Shown: positions 36,410 to 45,175, numbered from the stretch's first letter. The stretch is DNA of 64,000 nt from Methylocystis sp. (GCA_002929055.1 PERY01000010.1:1-64000), one strand, 5' to 3'. Notes: a model not told the origin generated them from the sequence alone. A program made the numbers and translations.

Positions 36410-36848
36410 TTGTTCTCCTGAGAGCCCCGGTCGGGGCGGCGCCGGCATGGGTTGGCGTTGCGGATCGGTTTCCGGCGATCGGAACGTCTCCCGGCGCTTG
36501 AGCGCTCATAAAGACGAAAAGTTCGTAAACGAACTGGCCGGCGCGGCCCAAAGGTCGGAAACCAGGTGACGACGCGGCGGATCAAAGACCCGACGCGCGG
36601 CTGCTATCTACCAGCCGGCCGCCCTTGCGGCAAGCGCCGCCGGCGAGACTTTGTTGCTGCGACGCGGAAGATGCGCTATTGCATTGCACAATAGTTCTGT
36701 TGTCGGACCCCGGCTCCACTCGACTCCCGGCAGGCTTCGTTCGCCATATGACCAGAATCCTGCTAGCGAAAGCGGCGCCCGGTGATAATCTTATAGGCTA
36801 TAGCGCGACCTCCGGGCGAATCGTCGCGCCTTTGGGAGCCACCAGGAA
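36410..36848. other. Divergent intergenic region between rpsA and the bufferin-type operon
   Basis: About 440 bases that must carry the rpsA leader and promoter and the promoter of the peptide operon. A GATAAT/TTATAG/CTATAG run (36783-36804) is AT-rich against its surroundings and 45-65 bases before the first peptide ATG, a likely -10 region, but no clear -35 or metal-regulator box can be named. Confidence 0.45.
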
Positions 36849-37100
36849 ATGAAGGCAAGCGCCATATCCGGAGCCGCCATCGCCGCTGCTGCGATCTCTC
36901 TCGCCCTCGCAGCCAGCCCCGCCGAAGCCAAGCACAAAGCGCATCGCGCGCCTGCAGCGGAAAAGCACAAATGCGGCGGCAAGAACGGCTGCCCCGCCAA
37001 GTCTGAAGAAAACGCCAGGGCTGAGGAAAAAACCAAGTCTGAAGACAAGGCGGGGGCGACGGCCGCGCCCGCGGCCGACAAGCCGGCGGAGGCCAGGTAA
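36849..37100 (+). CDS. Bufferin-like precursor peptide 1
   Basis: An 83-residue exported peptide. The signal peptide (SGAAIAAAAISLALAASPAEA) ends near residue 27, as in periplasmic bufferins. The mature part begins with His/Lys-rich KHKAHRAPAAEKHK and has only two Cys, Cys42 and Cys48, in KCGGKNGC. That C-G-G-K-x-x-C core is shared with the next two peptides. The C-terminal half is Cys-free, made of Glu, Lys and Ala. AGGA precedes ATG at 36849. It heads the operon whose DUF692 enzyme probably modifies these Cys. Metal binding is inferred. Confidence 0.75.
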   Translation: MKASAISGAAIAAAAISLALAASPAEAKHKAHRAPAAEKHKCGGKNGCPAKSEENARAEEKTKSEDKAGATAAPAADKPAEAR

Positions 37101-37149
37101 CTCTTCCGGCGCGCCGGTCTCAGCCGCTCTGAGCAGGCGCGCCTCCTTC

Positions 37150-37165
37150 CGCCCCTCAGGGGGCT
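37150..37165 (+). promoter_or_regulatory. Small hairpin ahead of precursor 2
   Basis: GCCCC-TCAG-GGGGC, a 5-bp GC hairpin 18 bases before ATG, followed by the ribosome site CAGGAGAG. A near-identical element precedes precursor 3, so hairpin, ribosome site and gene were duplicated as a unit. Confidence 0.5.
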
Positions 37166-37182
37166 TCGTTCAGGAGAGCTAT

Positions 37183-37464
37183 ATGAAGACGAAGATCGTT
37201 TCCGGTTCGGCGCTCGCCGCTGCGGCCATCGGCCTCGCGCTCAGCGGCGCGGCTGTCGCTCCGGCGGCGGCGCATGGGGCGCATGTCTGCAAGATGACGA
37301 AGGGCCAGTGCGGCGGCAAGACCGGCTGCATGACCAAGACCGGCGTCTGCAAGCACAACGTCGGCAAGAGCAAGGCTTCCTGCAAGCATGGCTGCCATCA
37401 CAAGGCCTCCTGCCACCACAGCAAGGGCGCCTGCAACATGAAGAGCAAGTGCCACTCGAAGTGA
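37183..37464 (+). CDS. Bufferin-like precursor peptide 2, nine cysteines
   Basis: A 93-residue exported peptide with a signal peptide (KTKIVSGSALAAAAIGLALSG, cut near residue 30). The mature 60 residues hold nine Cys (36, 43, 49, 56, 67, 71, 77, 84, 90), many His and Lys and no acidic residue. The core QCGGKTGC matches the shared C-G-G-K-x-x-C. Several Cys are spaced by five residues. Bufferins are RiPPs whose Cys are oxidised to thiooxazoles by DUF692 enzymes and bind copper; the assignment rests on export, Cys pattern and the following DUF692/DUF2063 genes. Confidence 0.82.
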   Translation: MKTKIVSGSALAAAAIGLALSGAAVAPAAAHGAHVCKMTKGQCGGKTGCMTKTGVCKHNVGKSKASCKHGCHHKASCHHSKGACNMKSKCHSK

Positions 37465-37493
37465 GTTTCGGCGTCGCGACGAGCCGCGCCGTT

Positions 37494-37510
37494 CGCCCCT
37501 CACGGGGCTC
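37494..37510 (+). promoter_or_regulatory. Small hairpin ahead of precursor 3
   Basis: GCCCC-TCAC-GGGGC with 18 bases to the ATG and the ribosome site AAAGAGGAG between. It matches the element ahead of precursor 2 in stem sequence and spacing. Confidence 0.5.
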
Positions 37511-37526
37511 TAAAGAGGAGAAGCAT

Positions 37527-37754
37527 ATGAAGACGAAGATCGTTTCCGGCTCGGCGCTCGCCGCCGCCGCACTTGCGCTCGCCCTGAACGGCGCCGCTAT
37601 CGCCCCGGCTCACGCCCATGCGTCCGCCAAGCACGCCAAGGGCCATTGCGGCGGCAAGAGCACCTGCCATCACAAGGCCAAGTGCCACCATAAGTCGCAG
37701 TGCCATCATCACAAAGGCGGCTGTAACATGAAGGCCAAGTGCCACAGCAAGTAA
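37527..37754 (+). CDS. Bufferin-like precursor peptide 3, six cysteines
   Basis: A 75-residue exported peptide whose first 16 residues are identical to precursor 2 except at one site (AAAAL for AAAAI). After the signal peptide (cut near residue 30) come HAHASAKHAKGH and six Cys (41, 47, 53, 59, 66, 72), almost all with exact C-x5-C spacing. The linkers are His/Lys-rich. The core is HCGGKSTC and the tail GCNMKAKCHSK parallels precursor 2, so the two arose by duplication. A very strong ribosome site, GAGGAG, precedes ATG at 37527; an upstream open frame is ignored. Likely product: a Cys-ladder metal-binding peptide. Confidence 0.82.
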   Translation: MKTKIVSGSALAAAALALALNGAAIAPAHAHASAKHAKGHCGGKSTCHHKAKCHHKSQCHHHKGGCNMKAKCHSK

Positions 37755-37777
37755 CGCCTGGCTCATAAAAACGCTTG

Positions 37778-37805
37778 GCGCCGGTCCCCGCTCGGGGGCC
37801 GGCGC
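37778..37805 (+). promoter_or_regulatory. Strong hairpin between precursors and maturase
   Basis: GCGCCGGTCCCC / GGGGGCCGGCGC pair over 12 bp (one G-U) around a GCTC loop. No T-run follows, so it is unlikely to be a full terminator. Placed 24 bases after precursor 3 and 25 bases before the DUF692 start, it could lower maturase expression relative to the peptides or stabilise the upstream mRNA. Confidence 0.6.
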
Positions 37806-37830
37806 AAATATCCGCGCAGGAATATTCTTG

Positions 37831-38676
37831 ATGCAGAAGCCCGCGCCGCTCGGCTACGGCCTTGGCCTCCGGCCAATCTACTTCGACGAGATCATGTCGA
37901 CGCGCCCGCCAGTCGACTGGTTCGAAATCATTTCCGAAAATTACATGGTCGAGGGCGGCCGCCCGCTCTCCATGCTGGATGCAATCCGCGCCGATTATCC
38001 GGTCGTCATGCACGGCGTCTCCATGTCGCTCGCTTCGACCGACCCGCTCGACATGGATTATCTCGCGCAGCTCAAGGCGCTGGTCGACCGCGTCGAGCCC
38101 GCCTGGGTGTCCGATCATGTCGCATGGACCGGAGTCCATGGCCTGGCGCTTCACGATCTTCTGCCGATCCCCTACACTTCCGAGTCGCTCGCGCATATCG
38201 TCGAGCGCATCTGCCGCGTTCAGGATTATCTCAAGCGCCAGATCGCGGTCGAGAACGCCTCGACCTATGTGTCCTTCGCCGCCTCGGAGATGAGCGAGCA
38301 GGATTTCGTGCGCGAGATGGCGGAGCGCGCCGATTGCCTGCTGCTGCTCGACGTCAACAACGTCTTCGTCTCGAGCTTCAACCACGGCTTCGATCCCGTC
38401 GCCTTCCTCGACAGCGTGCCGGCGGAGCGCGTCGTGCAGTTCCACATGGCCGGCCACACGGACAAGGGCACCCATCGCGTCGACACGCATGACGAGCCCG
38501 TCTGCGACGAAGTCTGGGCGCTCTACGAACATGCGCGCCGCCGCTGCGGCGACGTCTCCGCGATGATCGAGCGCGACGACAATTTCCCGCCCTTTTCCGA
38601 GCTTCTCGACGAATTGCAGAAGATGCGCGACATCGACGCGCGCATTGCGGCGGAGCGGGCGCTGAGCGCGGCATGA
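37831..38676 (+). CDS. bufB: DUF692 (MNIO) bufferin maturase
   Basis: A 281-residue TIM-barrel-type DUF692 protein with the metal ligands of multinuclear non-heme iron oxidative enzymes. These include His61 (HGVSMSLAS), Asp96-His97 (SDHVAW), Glu141 (VENAS), Asp174 and Asn176 (DVNNV), His205 and His209 (HMAGHT), Asp218, His220 and Glu248 (IERDDNFP). Such enzymes use O2 and iron to convert peptide Cys into thiooxazole-type groups. ATG at 37831 is preferred, with AGGA 10 bases upstream. Stop and start overlap with the next gene (ATGA). The three upstream peptides are the probable substrates. Confidence 0.9.
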   Translation: MQKPAPLGYGLGLRPIYFDEIMSTRPPVDWFEIISENYMVEGGRPLSMLDAIRADYPVVMHGVSMSLASTDPLDMDYLAQLKALVDRVEPAWVSDHVAWTGVHGLALHDLLPIPYTSESLAHIVERICRVQDYLKRQIAVENASTYVSFAASEMSEQDFVREMAERADCLLLLDVNNVFVSSFNHGFDPVAFLDSVPAERVVQFHMAGHTDKGTHRVDTHDEPVCDEVWALYEHARRRCGDVSAMIERDDNFPPFSELLDELQKMRDIDARIAAERALSAA

Positions 38677-39503
38677 AGCTCTCGGATTTCCAGTCTCTGT
38701 TCCAGGCCCGCATTCTTGCCGGGCCAGGGCAGGATGACGCGCCGCTGATCGCGGCCTTGCGGGAATCGCAGCGTGGCGCGGCGCGTGAAGAACTCCTGGC
38801 CGTCTACCAGTCCGGCTATCGCGCCCGGCTGGAGAGCTTCCTTTACGAAGACCATCCGGGCCTGCGCGCCATCATGGGGGACGAAGCCTTCGAGGAGCTG
38901 GTGCGCGAATATGTCGAGACATGTCCGCCGCGCAACCCCAACGCCCGCTGGTATACGACGGGGTTTCCCGATTTCCTGCGCGACCATCCCCAATGGCGCG
39001 GCGCGAAGGACGCGCTTTCGATGGCGGTTTTCGAGCGCGCCATCGTCGACGCCTTCGATGCGCCTGACGCGGCGCCTCTTTCCATCCAGGCGCTGGCTGA
39101 TTTTTCGCCGGAGGAGTCTCCGCGCCTGACTTTCACCTTTCATCCGAGCCTCGTTTTGCTGGAGCTTTCGGCTGGAACCTTCGCCGCCTATGAGGCTGCC
39201 GGCCAGGAGGAGACCGAGGAGGAAAACGCTGCGGAAGAGGCGGGGGCAGCCTCTCCGTCGCTCGCCGCAGGCGGAACCGAGGCGATCGTGGTGTGGCGCT
39301 GCAACGACGAATCCGCCTTTCGCGAGCTTGATCCCGACGAGCATGTCGCGCTCAGCGAAGCCAAAGCGGGGCGGGCCTTCGGCGACATCTGCCAGATGGC
39401 GGCCTTTCAGCAATCCGGCGACATCGAGCCGGAGCGCCTCGCGCAATTTCTCGCGAGCTGGTTCGGGGACGGCATGATTGTCGGGGTTTCCTGCAAGGCA
39501 TGA
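38673..39503 (+). CDS. bufC: DUF2063 (BufC/HvfC-type) maturation partner
   Basis: A 276-residue protein with an N-terminal DUF2063 domain: LSDFQSLFQARIL, VYQSGYRARLESFLYEDHPGLRAIMGDEAFEEL and FPDFLRDHP. A separate C-terminal domain follows a Glu-rich linker at about 180-195. DUF2063 proteins are encoded beside DUF692 enzymes and present the precursor peptide to the oxygenase. Its start overlaps the DUF692 stop (ATGA), so the two are coupled. No DoxX-type bufD follows. Confidence 0.88.
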   Translation: MKLSDFQSLFQARILAGPGQDDAPLIAALRESQRGAAREELLAVYQSGYRARLESFLYEDHPGLRAIMGDEAFEELVREYVETCPPRNPNARWYTTGFPDFLRDHPQWRGAKDALSMAVFERAIVDAFDAPDAAPLSIQALADFSPEESPRLTFTFHPSLVLLELSAGTFAAYEAAGQEETEEENAAEEAGAASPSLAAGGTEAIVVWRCNDESAFRELDPDEHVALSEAKAGRAFGDICQMAAFQQSGDIEPERLAQFLASWFGDGMIVGVSCKA

Positions 39504-39603
39504 CGCGCGCCAGATTGCGAATCATTAAGCAAATCGTTAGCAATCTCTCTATTGGCGCGGGCATGCAGCGTGCGGCGGCCAATTGCGAGCAGGGAGATTT
39601 CTT

Positions 39604-39993
39604 ATGGCCAAGGCAAAAACGACCAAGGCTGCGGCGACCCGGAAGGTCAGCAAAGCCGAGGCCCCCGCCATTCGTCCGGTGAAGGAAACCATGACGAAGT
39701 CGGCGCTTATCAACCTGCTTGCGCAGGAGAACGACATTCCGCGCAAGACCGCCGCGGCCGTCTACGCCACCCTCGAAGGCGCATTCCTGGGGTCCGTGCA
39801 TCCCAAGGGCGTCGGCGAATTCACCCTGCCGGGCCTGCTGAAAGTCTCGCTGCGCAAGGTGCCGGCTCGCAAGGCGGGAACCCTCGTGCGCAATCCAGCG
39901 ACGGGCGAGATGGTCAAGGCCGCCGCCAAGCCCGCGAGCGTCCGCGTCAAAATCCGCGCCCTCTCGAAGCTGAAGACTGCGGCGACCAAGTAA
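39604..39993 (+). CDS. HU-family DNA-binding protein with basic N-terminal tail
   Basis: A 129-residue protein. A Lys/Ala-rich leader (about 1-30) precedes a bacterial HU/IHF fold: MTKSALINLLAQENDIPRK, VYATLEGAFLGSV and the arm region FTLPGLLKVSLRKVPARKAGT, followed by RNPATGE. The fold binds and bends DNA; the tail should add non-specific affinity. ATG at 39604 follows AGGGAGA. A GCCGGCG hairpin lies after the stop without a T-run. It is unrelated in function to the flanking bufferin and hydrogenase operons. Confidence 0.86.
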   Translation: MAKAKTTKAAATRKVSKAEAPAIRPVKETMTKSALINLLAQENDIPRKTAAAVYATLEGAFLGSVHPKGVGEFTLPGLLKVSLRKVPARKAGTLVRNPATGEMVKAAAKPASVRVKIRALSKLKTAATK

Positions 39994-40213
39994 GCCAGCC
40001 GGAAAGGCGACGCCGGCGGTCCTCGCCGGCGGCCCCATTGAGCAGACGCCGGCGGGCGCCGCGCCTGTCTGCACAGGCGTCCTGGCCCGGCGCCGTTGTC
40101 ATGCGCAACGAACTGCGCTGAACTGCCGCGCATGGCGGCGGGGGCGCTAGGACGCGCAGCCTTCACAATCGCGCTATACTCCTTTTGCCCGAGAGTAATC
40201 TGCGCGGTGCCGA

Positions 40214-41353
40214 ATGAGCGAGCGTTCCATTTTCCGTGAAGAGGGGCTGCAGGCGCTGATAGAGGCGCTGAGCCGCCGTGGCTTCCGCGTCATTGGCCCG
40301 ACCATCGGCGACGGCGCCATCATCTACGACGATGTAGAGGCGCTTGGCGATCTGCCGCGCGGCTACACAGACGAGCAGGAAGCCGGCCGCTACAGGCTCG
40401 CGCGACGCGACGACGCCGCGCTCTTTGGCTATGCGGTGGGCCCGCAATCCTGGAAGAGATTTCTCCACCAGCCGCTGCTCCGCCTGTGGCGCGCCGAGCG
40501 AAAGGGGCAGGACGTCATCGTCGAGGCCGAGCCGCCCGCGACCGAAAAGCTCGCCTTCCTCGGCGTGCGCGCCTGCGAACTGCACGCCATCGAGATCCAG
40601 GACCGTGTGCTGATCGGCGGCGACTATGTCGATCCGCATTACGAGTCGAAGCGCGAGGGCGCCTTCATTGTCGCGGTCAATTGCGGCACAGCGGGCGGAA
40701 CATGTTTCTGCGTATCGATGAATACGGGGCCGAGAGCCACGAGGGGTTTCGATCTCGCATTGACGGAATTGACTCTCGAGGGCGGGAACGGCTTTCTCGT
40801 CGAAGTCGGCTCGCCTGCCGGAGCGGAACTTCTGGCCGAACTGCCGAGCCGCCCGGCGTCGCGGGAAGAAATGGACGACGGCGACGCGGTTGTCGCGCGC
40901 ACGGCCGCGTCCATGGGGCGGGCCATGCCAGCGGAGGACATTCACGCGCTTCTCATGCGCAACCTCGACCACGAACGATGGGACGAGGTCGCGCAGCGCT
41001 GCCTCTCCTGCGCCAACTGCACCATGGTTTGCCCCACCTGTTTCTGCACCAGCGTCGAGGACCACAACGACCTCTCCGGCGCCGAATCGTCGCGAACGCG
41101 GCGCTGGGACTCCTGCTTCACCATGGATTACTCCTACATCCACGGAGGCTCAGTCCGGCCGGGCGTCGCATCGCGCTACCGCCAGTGGATGACGCACAAG
41201 CTTTCCACCTGGTTCGACCAATTTGGAACCTCGGGCTGCGTGGGATGCGGGCGTTGCATCACCTGGTGTCCCGTCGGCATCGACATCACCGAAGAGACGC
41301 GGGCGATCAGCGACAGCGAAAAATTGTTGGGAGCGGCAGATGGAAAATCTTGA
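40214..41353 (+). CDS. hyhB: Group 3b [NiFe]-hydrogenase iron-sulfur subunit beta
   Basis: A 379-residue electron-transfer subunit of the HydB/HyhB type. Two ferredoxin-like clusters are visible: C263-x2-C266-x2-C269-x3-C273 with PTCFC (276, 278), and C342-x2-C345-x2-C348-x3-C352. It relays electrons between the hydrogenase dimer and the flavin subunit encoded downstream. In Pyrococcus the homologous complex is soluble sulfhydrogenase I. Its 3' end overlaps the next gene by 14 bases. First gene of a six-gene operon. Confidence 0.9.
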   Translation: MSERSIFREEGLQALIEALSRRGFRVIGPTIGDGAIIYDDVEALGDLPRGYTDEQEAGRYRLARRDDAALFGYAVGPQSWKRFLHQPLLRLWRAERKGQDVIVEAEPPATEKLAFLGVRACELHAIEIQDRVLIGGDYVDPHYESKREGAFIVAVNCGTAGGTCFCVSMNTGPRATRGFDLALTELTLEGGNGFLVEVGSPAGAELLAELPSRPASREEMDDGDAVVARTAASMGRAMPAEDIHALLMRNLDHERWDEVAQRCLSCANCTMVCPTCFCTSVEDHNDLSGAESSRTRRWDSCFTMDYSYIHGGSVRPGVASRYRQWMTHKLSTWFDQFGTSGCVGCGRCITWCPVGIDITEETRAISDSEKLLGAADGKS

Positions 41354-41801
41354 ACGCATCCTCGCGGCGCACCCGTTCTTTGCCGGGCTCGACGGCGAAT
41401 TCTGCACGCTCGCCTGCGGCTGCGCGAAGAATGCGCGTTTTGATGCCGGGCAGTTCATCTGCCATGAAGGCGATAGCGCCGACCAGTTTTTCCTCGTTCG
41501 CGAGGGACGTGTCGCCTTGCAGGTGTCGGCGCCCGGCCGCGGCGCTTCGACATTCCTCACGCTCGGTCCCGGCGAGGTTTTCGGCGTCAACTGGCTCGTG
41601 CCGCCCTATCGCTGGACATATGACGCAAAAGCGATTGCGCCGACGCGCGCCATCTCGATGGACGCGGCCTGCCTTCGCAACAAATGCGAGGCGAACCACA
41701 GCCTCGGCTACGACGTGATGAAGCGACTCATGCCTGTGCTCGTCGAGCGGCTGCATACGGCGCGCGTGCAGATGCTCGATCTCTATGGCGCCCGGGGCTG
41801 A
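41340..41801 (+). CDS. Cyclic-nucleotide-binding domain protein in the hydrogenase operon
   Basis: A 153-residue protein that is one Crp-type cNMP-binding beta-roll: [24 protein letters not shown] and [15 protein letters not shown]. The phosphate cassette is degenerate ([17 protein letters not shown] rather than RxA with Glu). A single C-terminal helix follows; there is no helix-turn-helix, so it should not bind DNA. N-terminal Cys are present (TLACGCAKN). It sits between the beta and gamma genes, overlapping hyhB and 2 bases from hyhG, suggesting it binds or tunes the enzyme itself. Confidence 0.85.
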   Translation: MENLERILAAHPFFAGLDGEFCTLACGCAKNARFDAGQFICHEGDSADQFFLVREGRVALQVSAPGRGASTFLTLGPGEVFGVNWLVPPYRWTYDAKAIAPTRAISMDAACLRNKCEANHSLGYDVMKRLMPVLVERLHTARVQMLDLYGARG

Positions 41802-41803
41802 CG

Positions 41804-42655
41804 ATGTCCGACGCAGCCTTTGCGACTCTTATGCATGCGCAGCCGATGGTTCCTCAGGTCGCGCATGTGCGCGGGCGCCGCAAAGACACGCCGGACGCCT
41901 GGACGCTCGACCTCGAGTTGGCGAATGGCGCGCGCCTCATCTACGCGCCGGGGCAATTCAACATGCTCACCGCCTTCGGCGTCGGCGAAGCGGCGATCAG
42001 CGTTTCAGGCGACCCCGCCGGAGGGCCGCTCATTCATACAATCCGAGCCGTCGGCCCCGTGTCCCGCGCGCTCACCGCGCTCGAGCCTGGGGATCCGATC
42101 GGCGTTCGCGGTCCCTTCGGCGTCGGCTGGCCGATGGCGCAGGCAGAGGGCAAGGACGTGCTGCTCGTCGCCGGCGGGCTCGGCCTCGCGCCGTTGCGGC
42201 CGGCGCTCTATCGCCTGCTGGGCGAGCGCGCGCGCTTTGGCCGGGTCACGCTGCTGTTCGGCGCGCGCACGCCGGAGGACATCGTCTTTCGCCATGAAGT
42301 CGAGAGTTGGCGCGCGCGGTTCGACATCGACGTCGACGTCACGGTCGACCACGCCGCATCCGAATGGCATGGGCATGTCGGCGTCGTCACTACGCTCATC
42401 TCGCGCGCGACGTTCGATCCGTGCAACGCCCTCGCCATGATCTGCGGGCCGGAAGTGATGATGCGTTTCGTCGCCATGGCGCTGGTGGAGAAGGGCTTCG
42501 GCGAAGACGCGATCTATCTCTCGATGGAGCGCAACATGAAATGCGCCATCGGCCATTGCGGCCATTGCCAGCTCGGCCCCACTTTCATCTGCCGCGACGG
42601 CCCCGTGTTCACCTATGCGCAGCTCAAGCGCTTCCTTGCCATCAAGGAGCTGTGA
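41804..42655 (+). CDS. hyhG: Group 3b hydrogenase flavin/NAD(P)-binding subunit gamma
   Basis: A 283-residue ferredoxin-NADP reductase-like subunit. The FAD part includes YAPGQFNML and AISVSGDP; the NAD(P) part has [18 protein letters not shown] and [11 protein letters not shown]. Near the C-terminus a [2Fe-2S] loop is seen as [17 protein letters not shown] plus the later FICRDGP Cys. It is the NADP(H) site of the bidirectional enzyme. ATG at 41804 is 2 bases past the cNMP gene and the stop is 2 bases before the small subunit. Confidence 0.92.
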   Translation: MSDAAFATLMHAQPMVPQVAHVRGRRKDTPDAWTLDLELANGARLIYAPGQFNMLTAFGVGEAAISVSGDPAGGPLIHTIRAVGPVSRALTALEPGDPIGVRGPFGVGWPMAQAEGKDVLLVAGGLGLAPLRPALYRLLGERARFGRVTLLFGARTPEDIVFRHEVESWRARFDIDVDVTVDHAASEWHGHVGVVTTLISRATFDPCNALAMICGPEVMMRFVAMALVEKGFGEDAIYLSMERNMKCAIGHCGHCQLGPTFICRDGPVFTYAQLKRFLAIKEL

Positions 42656-42657
42656 CG

Positions 42658-43452
42658 ATGGACGCAACCAAGAAGCCCCGTCTGGGCGTCTGGAAATTTG
42701 CTTCCTGCGACGGCTGTCAGTTGAGCCTGCTCGACTGCGAGGACGAATTGCTGGCGATCGCCGGCGCGATCGACATCGCCTATTTTCCCGAGGCGACGCG
42801 CGGCGAGATCAGCGGCGTTTACGATCTTTCGCTGGTGGAAGGTTCCGTCACCACCGCGCATGACGCGGAGCGCATTCTCGACGTGCGCAAGCGCTCCAAA
42901 AAGCTCGTCACCATCGGCGCCTGCGCCACGGCCGGCGGCATACAGGCCTTGCGCAATTTCGCCGATGTGCGCGAATACGCCGCCATCGTCTACGCGCATC
43001 CAGAATATATCCACACGCTTGCGGCCTCCACCGCCATCGCCGAGCATGTGCCGGTCGATTTCGAGTTGCGCGGCTGCCCGATCAACAAGGGGCAACTTGT
43101 CGATGTCGTCGCCGCTTTCCTGGCGGGCCGACGGCCGAACACGCCCGCCCATAGCGTCTGCATCGAATGCAAGCTGAAGGGCAATGTCTGCGTGATGGTC
43201 GCCAGGGCGACGCCGTGCCTCGGCCCCGTCACACACGCCGGCTGCGGCGCGCTGTGCCCGTCGTATGACCGCGGATGCTACGGCTGTTTCGGCCCCAAGG
43301 AGACGCCGAACGCGCCGTCGCTGAGCGTCTGGCTCGCTGGGCTCGGCATGGATGAAAAGGCGCTGGAGCGCGTCTACCGCAGCTTCAACGCCAACGCCGA
43401 ACCTTTCCGCAACGAGAGCGAACGACATGGCGCGCAAGACCATAAAGGTTGA
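42658..43452 (+). CDS. hyhS: Group 3b [NiFe]-hydrogenase small subunit delta
   Basis: A 264-residue small subunit. It opens [23 protein letters not shown] (proximal cluster CxxC, Cys17 and Cys20), with [10 protein letters not shown] and RGCPINKGQ supplying the other proximal ligands. A Cys-rich C-terminal half ([36 protein letters not shown]) holds further [4Fe-4S] clusters. No Tat leader is present, which fits a cytoplasmic group 3 enzyme. It overlaps the large subunit by 26 bases. Confidence 0.93.
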   Translation: MDATKKPRLGVWKFASCDGCQLSLLDCEDELLAIAGAIDIAYFPEATRGEISGVYDLSLVEGSVTTAHDAERILDVRKRSKKLVTIGACATAGGIQALRNFADVREYAAIVYAHPEYIHTLAASTAIAEHVPVDFELRGCPINKGQLVDVVAAFLAGRRPNTPAHSVCIECKLKGNVCVMVARATPCLGPVTHAGCGALCPSYDRGCYGCFGPKETPNAPSLSVWLAGLGMDEKALERVYRSFNANAEPFRNESERHGAQDHKG

Positions 43453-44719
43453 CTATCTCGCCCGCGTCGAAGGTGAGGGCGCGTTCAAGGTCGTCGTGCG
43501 CGACGGCGTCGTGCAGAGCGCCGAACTCAATATCTTCGAGCCTCCGCGTTTCTTCGAAGCCTTCATGCGCGGGCGGCATTTCACCGAGACGCCCGATATC
43601 GTCGCCCGCATCTGCGGCATCTGTCCCGTCGCCTATCAGATGAGCGGCGTGCATGCGCTCGAAAATCTTCTCGGCGTCACCGTCGGCGGGCCGCTCCGCG
43701 AATTGCGGCGGCTGCTCTATTGCGGCGAATGGATCGAATCCCACACGCTTCACATCTATATGCTGCATGCGCCTGATTTTCTCGGCTATGACGGCGGGAT
43801 CGACATGGCGCGCGACCACGGCGACAGGGTGAAGCGCGGGCTCCAGCTGAAGAAGACCGGTAACGAGATCCTTCAGTTGCTTGGCGGGCGCGAAATACAT
43901 CCCATCAACGTCCGCGTCGGCGGATTTCACCGCGCGCCGCGCAAGCGTGAATTCAAAGAGCTCGCCGAGAAGCTTAAAGCGGCGCGCGACATCGCGATCG
44001 AGACGGCGCACTGGGTCTCGACGTTTGATTTCCCGCATCGCGAGCGCGACTACACGCTCGTGACGCTGCGGCATCCGGCGGAGTATCCCTTCAACGAAGG
44101 CCGGATCGTCTCCAACCGCGGGCTGGATATTCCAGCCGCGGACTATGACGCGCATTTCGAGGAACTGCATGTCGAACATTCGACGGCGCTTCACTCGCGA
44201 CTCCGCGATAGCGGCGGCGCCTACCTCACCGGACCGCTGGCGCGTTACAATCTGTGCTTCGATCAGTTATCCCCGCTTGCCAGGCAGGTCTCCGACGAGA
44301 TCGGCCTTGGCCGGCAGTGCCGGAATCCCTATCGAAGCATCATGGTCCGTGCGGTCGAAGTCGTTTACGCCTGCGATGAAGCGCTTCGAGTCATGGAATT
44401 TTACGAAGAGCCGGATCGGCCCTATGTCGATGTCGAACCGCGCGCCGGCGTCGGCTATGCGGCGACGGAGGCTCCGCGCGGCATGCTCTATCACCGCTAT
44501 CATCTCGACGAGGCGGGCCTGATCACCGACGCCCAGATCGTGCCGCCGACCTCGCAGAATCAGGCGAGCGTTGAAGAGGATCTCGTGGATTTTGTCGGCA
44601 GCTTTCTAGACCTGCCCGACGAGCAATTACAGCATCGCTGCGAGCTGACCGTGCGCAACTACGATCCTTGCATTTCCTGCGCCACGCATTTCCTGCGCCT
44701 CGACATCGATCGCGCATGA
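43427..44719 (+). CDS. hyhL: Group 3b [NiFe]-hydrogenase large subunit alpha
   Basis: A 430-residue catalytic subunit. The L1 motif [10 protein letters not shown] provides Cys63 and Cys66, and the L2 motif DPCISCATH provides Cys415 and Cys418, together the four Ni ligands. After His421 a nine-residue C-terminal extension remains for cleavage by the maturation protease encoded next. The enzyme interconverts H2 with NADPH in the cytoplasm. ATG at 43427 is chosen from [20 protein letters not shown]. hyp genes for Ni-Fe assembly are outside the window. Confidence 0.95.
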   Translation: MARKTIKVDYLARVEGEGAFKVVVRDGVVQSAELNIFEPPRFFEAFMRGRHFTETPDIVARICGICPVAYQMSGVHALENLLGVTVGGPLRELRRLLYCGEWIESHTLHIYMLHAPDFLGYDGGIDMARDHGDRVKRGLQLKKTGNEILQLLGGREIHPINVRVGGFHRAPRKREFKELAEKLKAARDIAIETAHWVSTFDFPHRERDYTLVTLRHPAEYPFNEGRIVSNRGLDIPAADYDAHFEELHVEHSTALHSRLRDSGGAYLTGPLARYNLCFDQLSPLARQVSDEIGLGRQCRNPYRSIMVRAVEVVYACDEALRVMEFYEEPDRPYVDVEPRAGVGYAATEAPRGMLYHRYHLDEAGLITDAQIVPPTSQNQASVEEDLVDFVGSFLDLPDEQLQHRCELTVRNYDPCISCATHFLRLDIDRA

Positions 44720-45168
44720 GGATCCGCGTCATCGGCGTGGGCAATCTGGACCGGGGCGATGATGGGGCCGGGCGCGCGGTTGCGCGGCGATTGCGCGCGA
44801 CGGAGCTGAAGGGAATTGAAGTCGCCGAACAGGAAGGCGAGGCGACTTCGCTGCTGAACCAATTCGAGGGCGCGGACCTTGTATATCTTGTCGACGCGTG
44901 CCTTTCCGGCGCGCCGGCTGGCGCCATTCATCGTTTCGACGCCGCTGCGGCGCCCTTGCCGGGCAAGATCGCCAATTTCTCGTCGCACGGTTTTGGTCTT
45001 GCCGCAGCGGTGGAACTGGCGCGGACGCTCGGCGCCCTGCCGCCTCGCTGCATCGTCTACGCCATCGAAGGAGAGAACTTTGCGGTGGGCGTCCATCTGT
45101 CCGGCGCCGTTCAGACGGCTGTCGAGACGGTCACCGCCGAGTTGATTTCGCTCATCTCACGACAATAG
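44716..45168 (+). CDS. Hydrogenase maturation protease
   Basis: A 150-residue HyaD/HybD-type endopeptidase. It opens [18 protein letters not shown], with the Glu/Asp-type Ni-sensing residues expected in GNxxxxDDG and in [10 protein letters not shown], and has the [15 protein letters not shown] block of the family. It removes the short C-terminal tail of the large subunit after nickel insertion. ATG at 44716 overlaps the large-subunit stop (ATGA). The operon ends here, convergent with galT only 7 bases away. Confidence 0.9.
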   Translation: MRIRVIGVGNLDRGDDGAGRAVARRLRATELKGIEVAEQEGEATSLLNQFEGADLVYLVDACLSGAPAGAIHRFDAAAAPLPGKIANFSSHGFGLAAAVELARTLGALPPRCIVYAIEGENFAVGVHLSGAVQTAVETVTAELISLISRQ

Positions 45169-45175
45169 AGAAATT

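Noticed and set aside
37308-37526. N-terminal extension of precursor peptide 3
   Set aside because: It overlaps precursor 2 in another frame; the ATG at 37527 has a strong ribosome site and a signal peptide identical to that of precursor 2.
40080-40110. Sigma-54 promoter upstream of the hydrogenase operon
   Set aside because: A TGGCCCGG stretch is present but the GG and GC elements are not correctly spaced.
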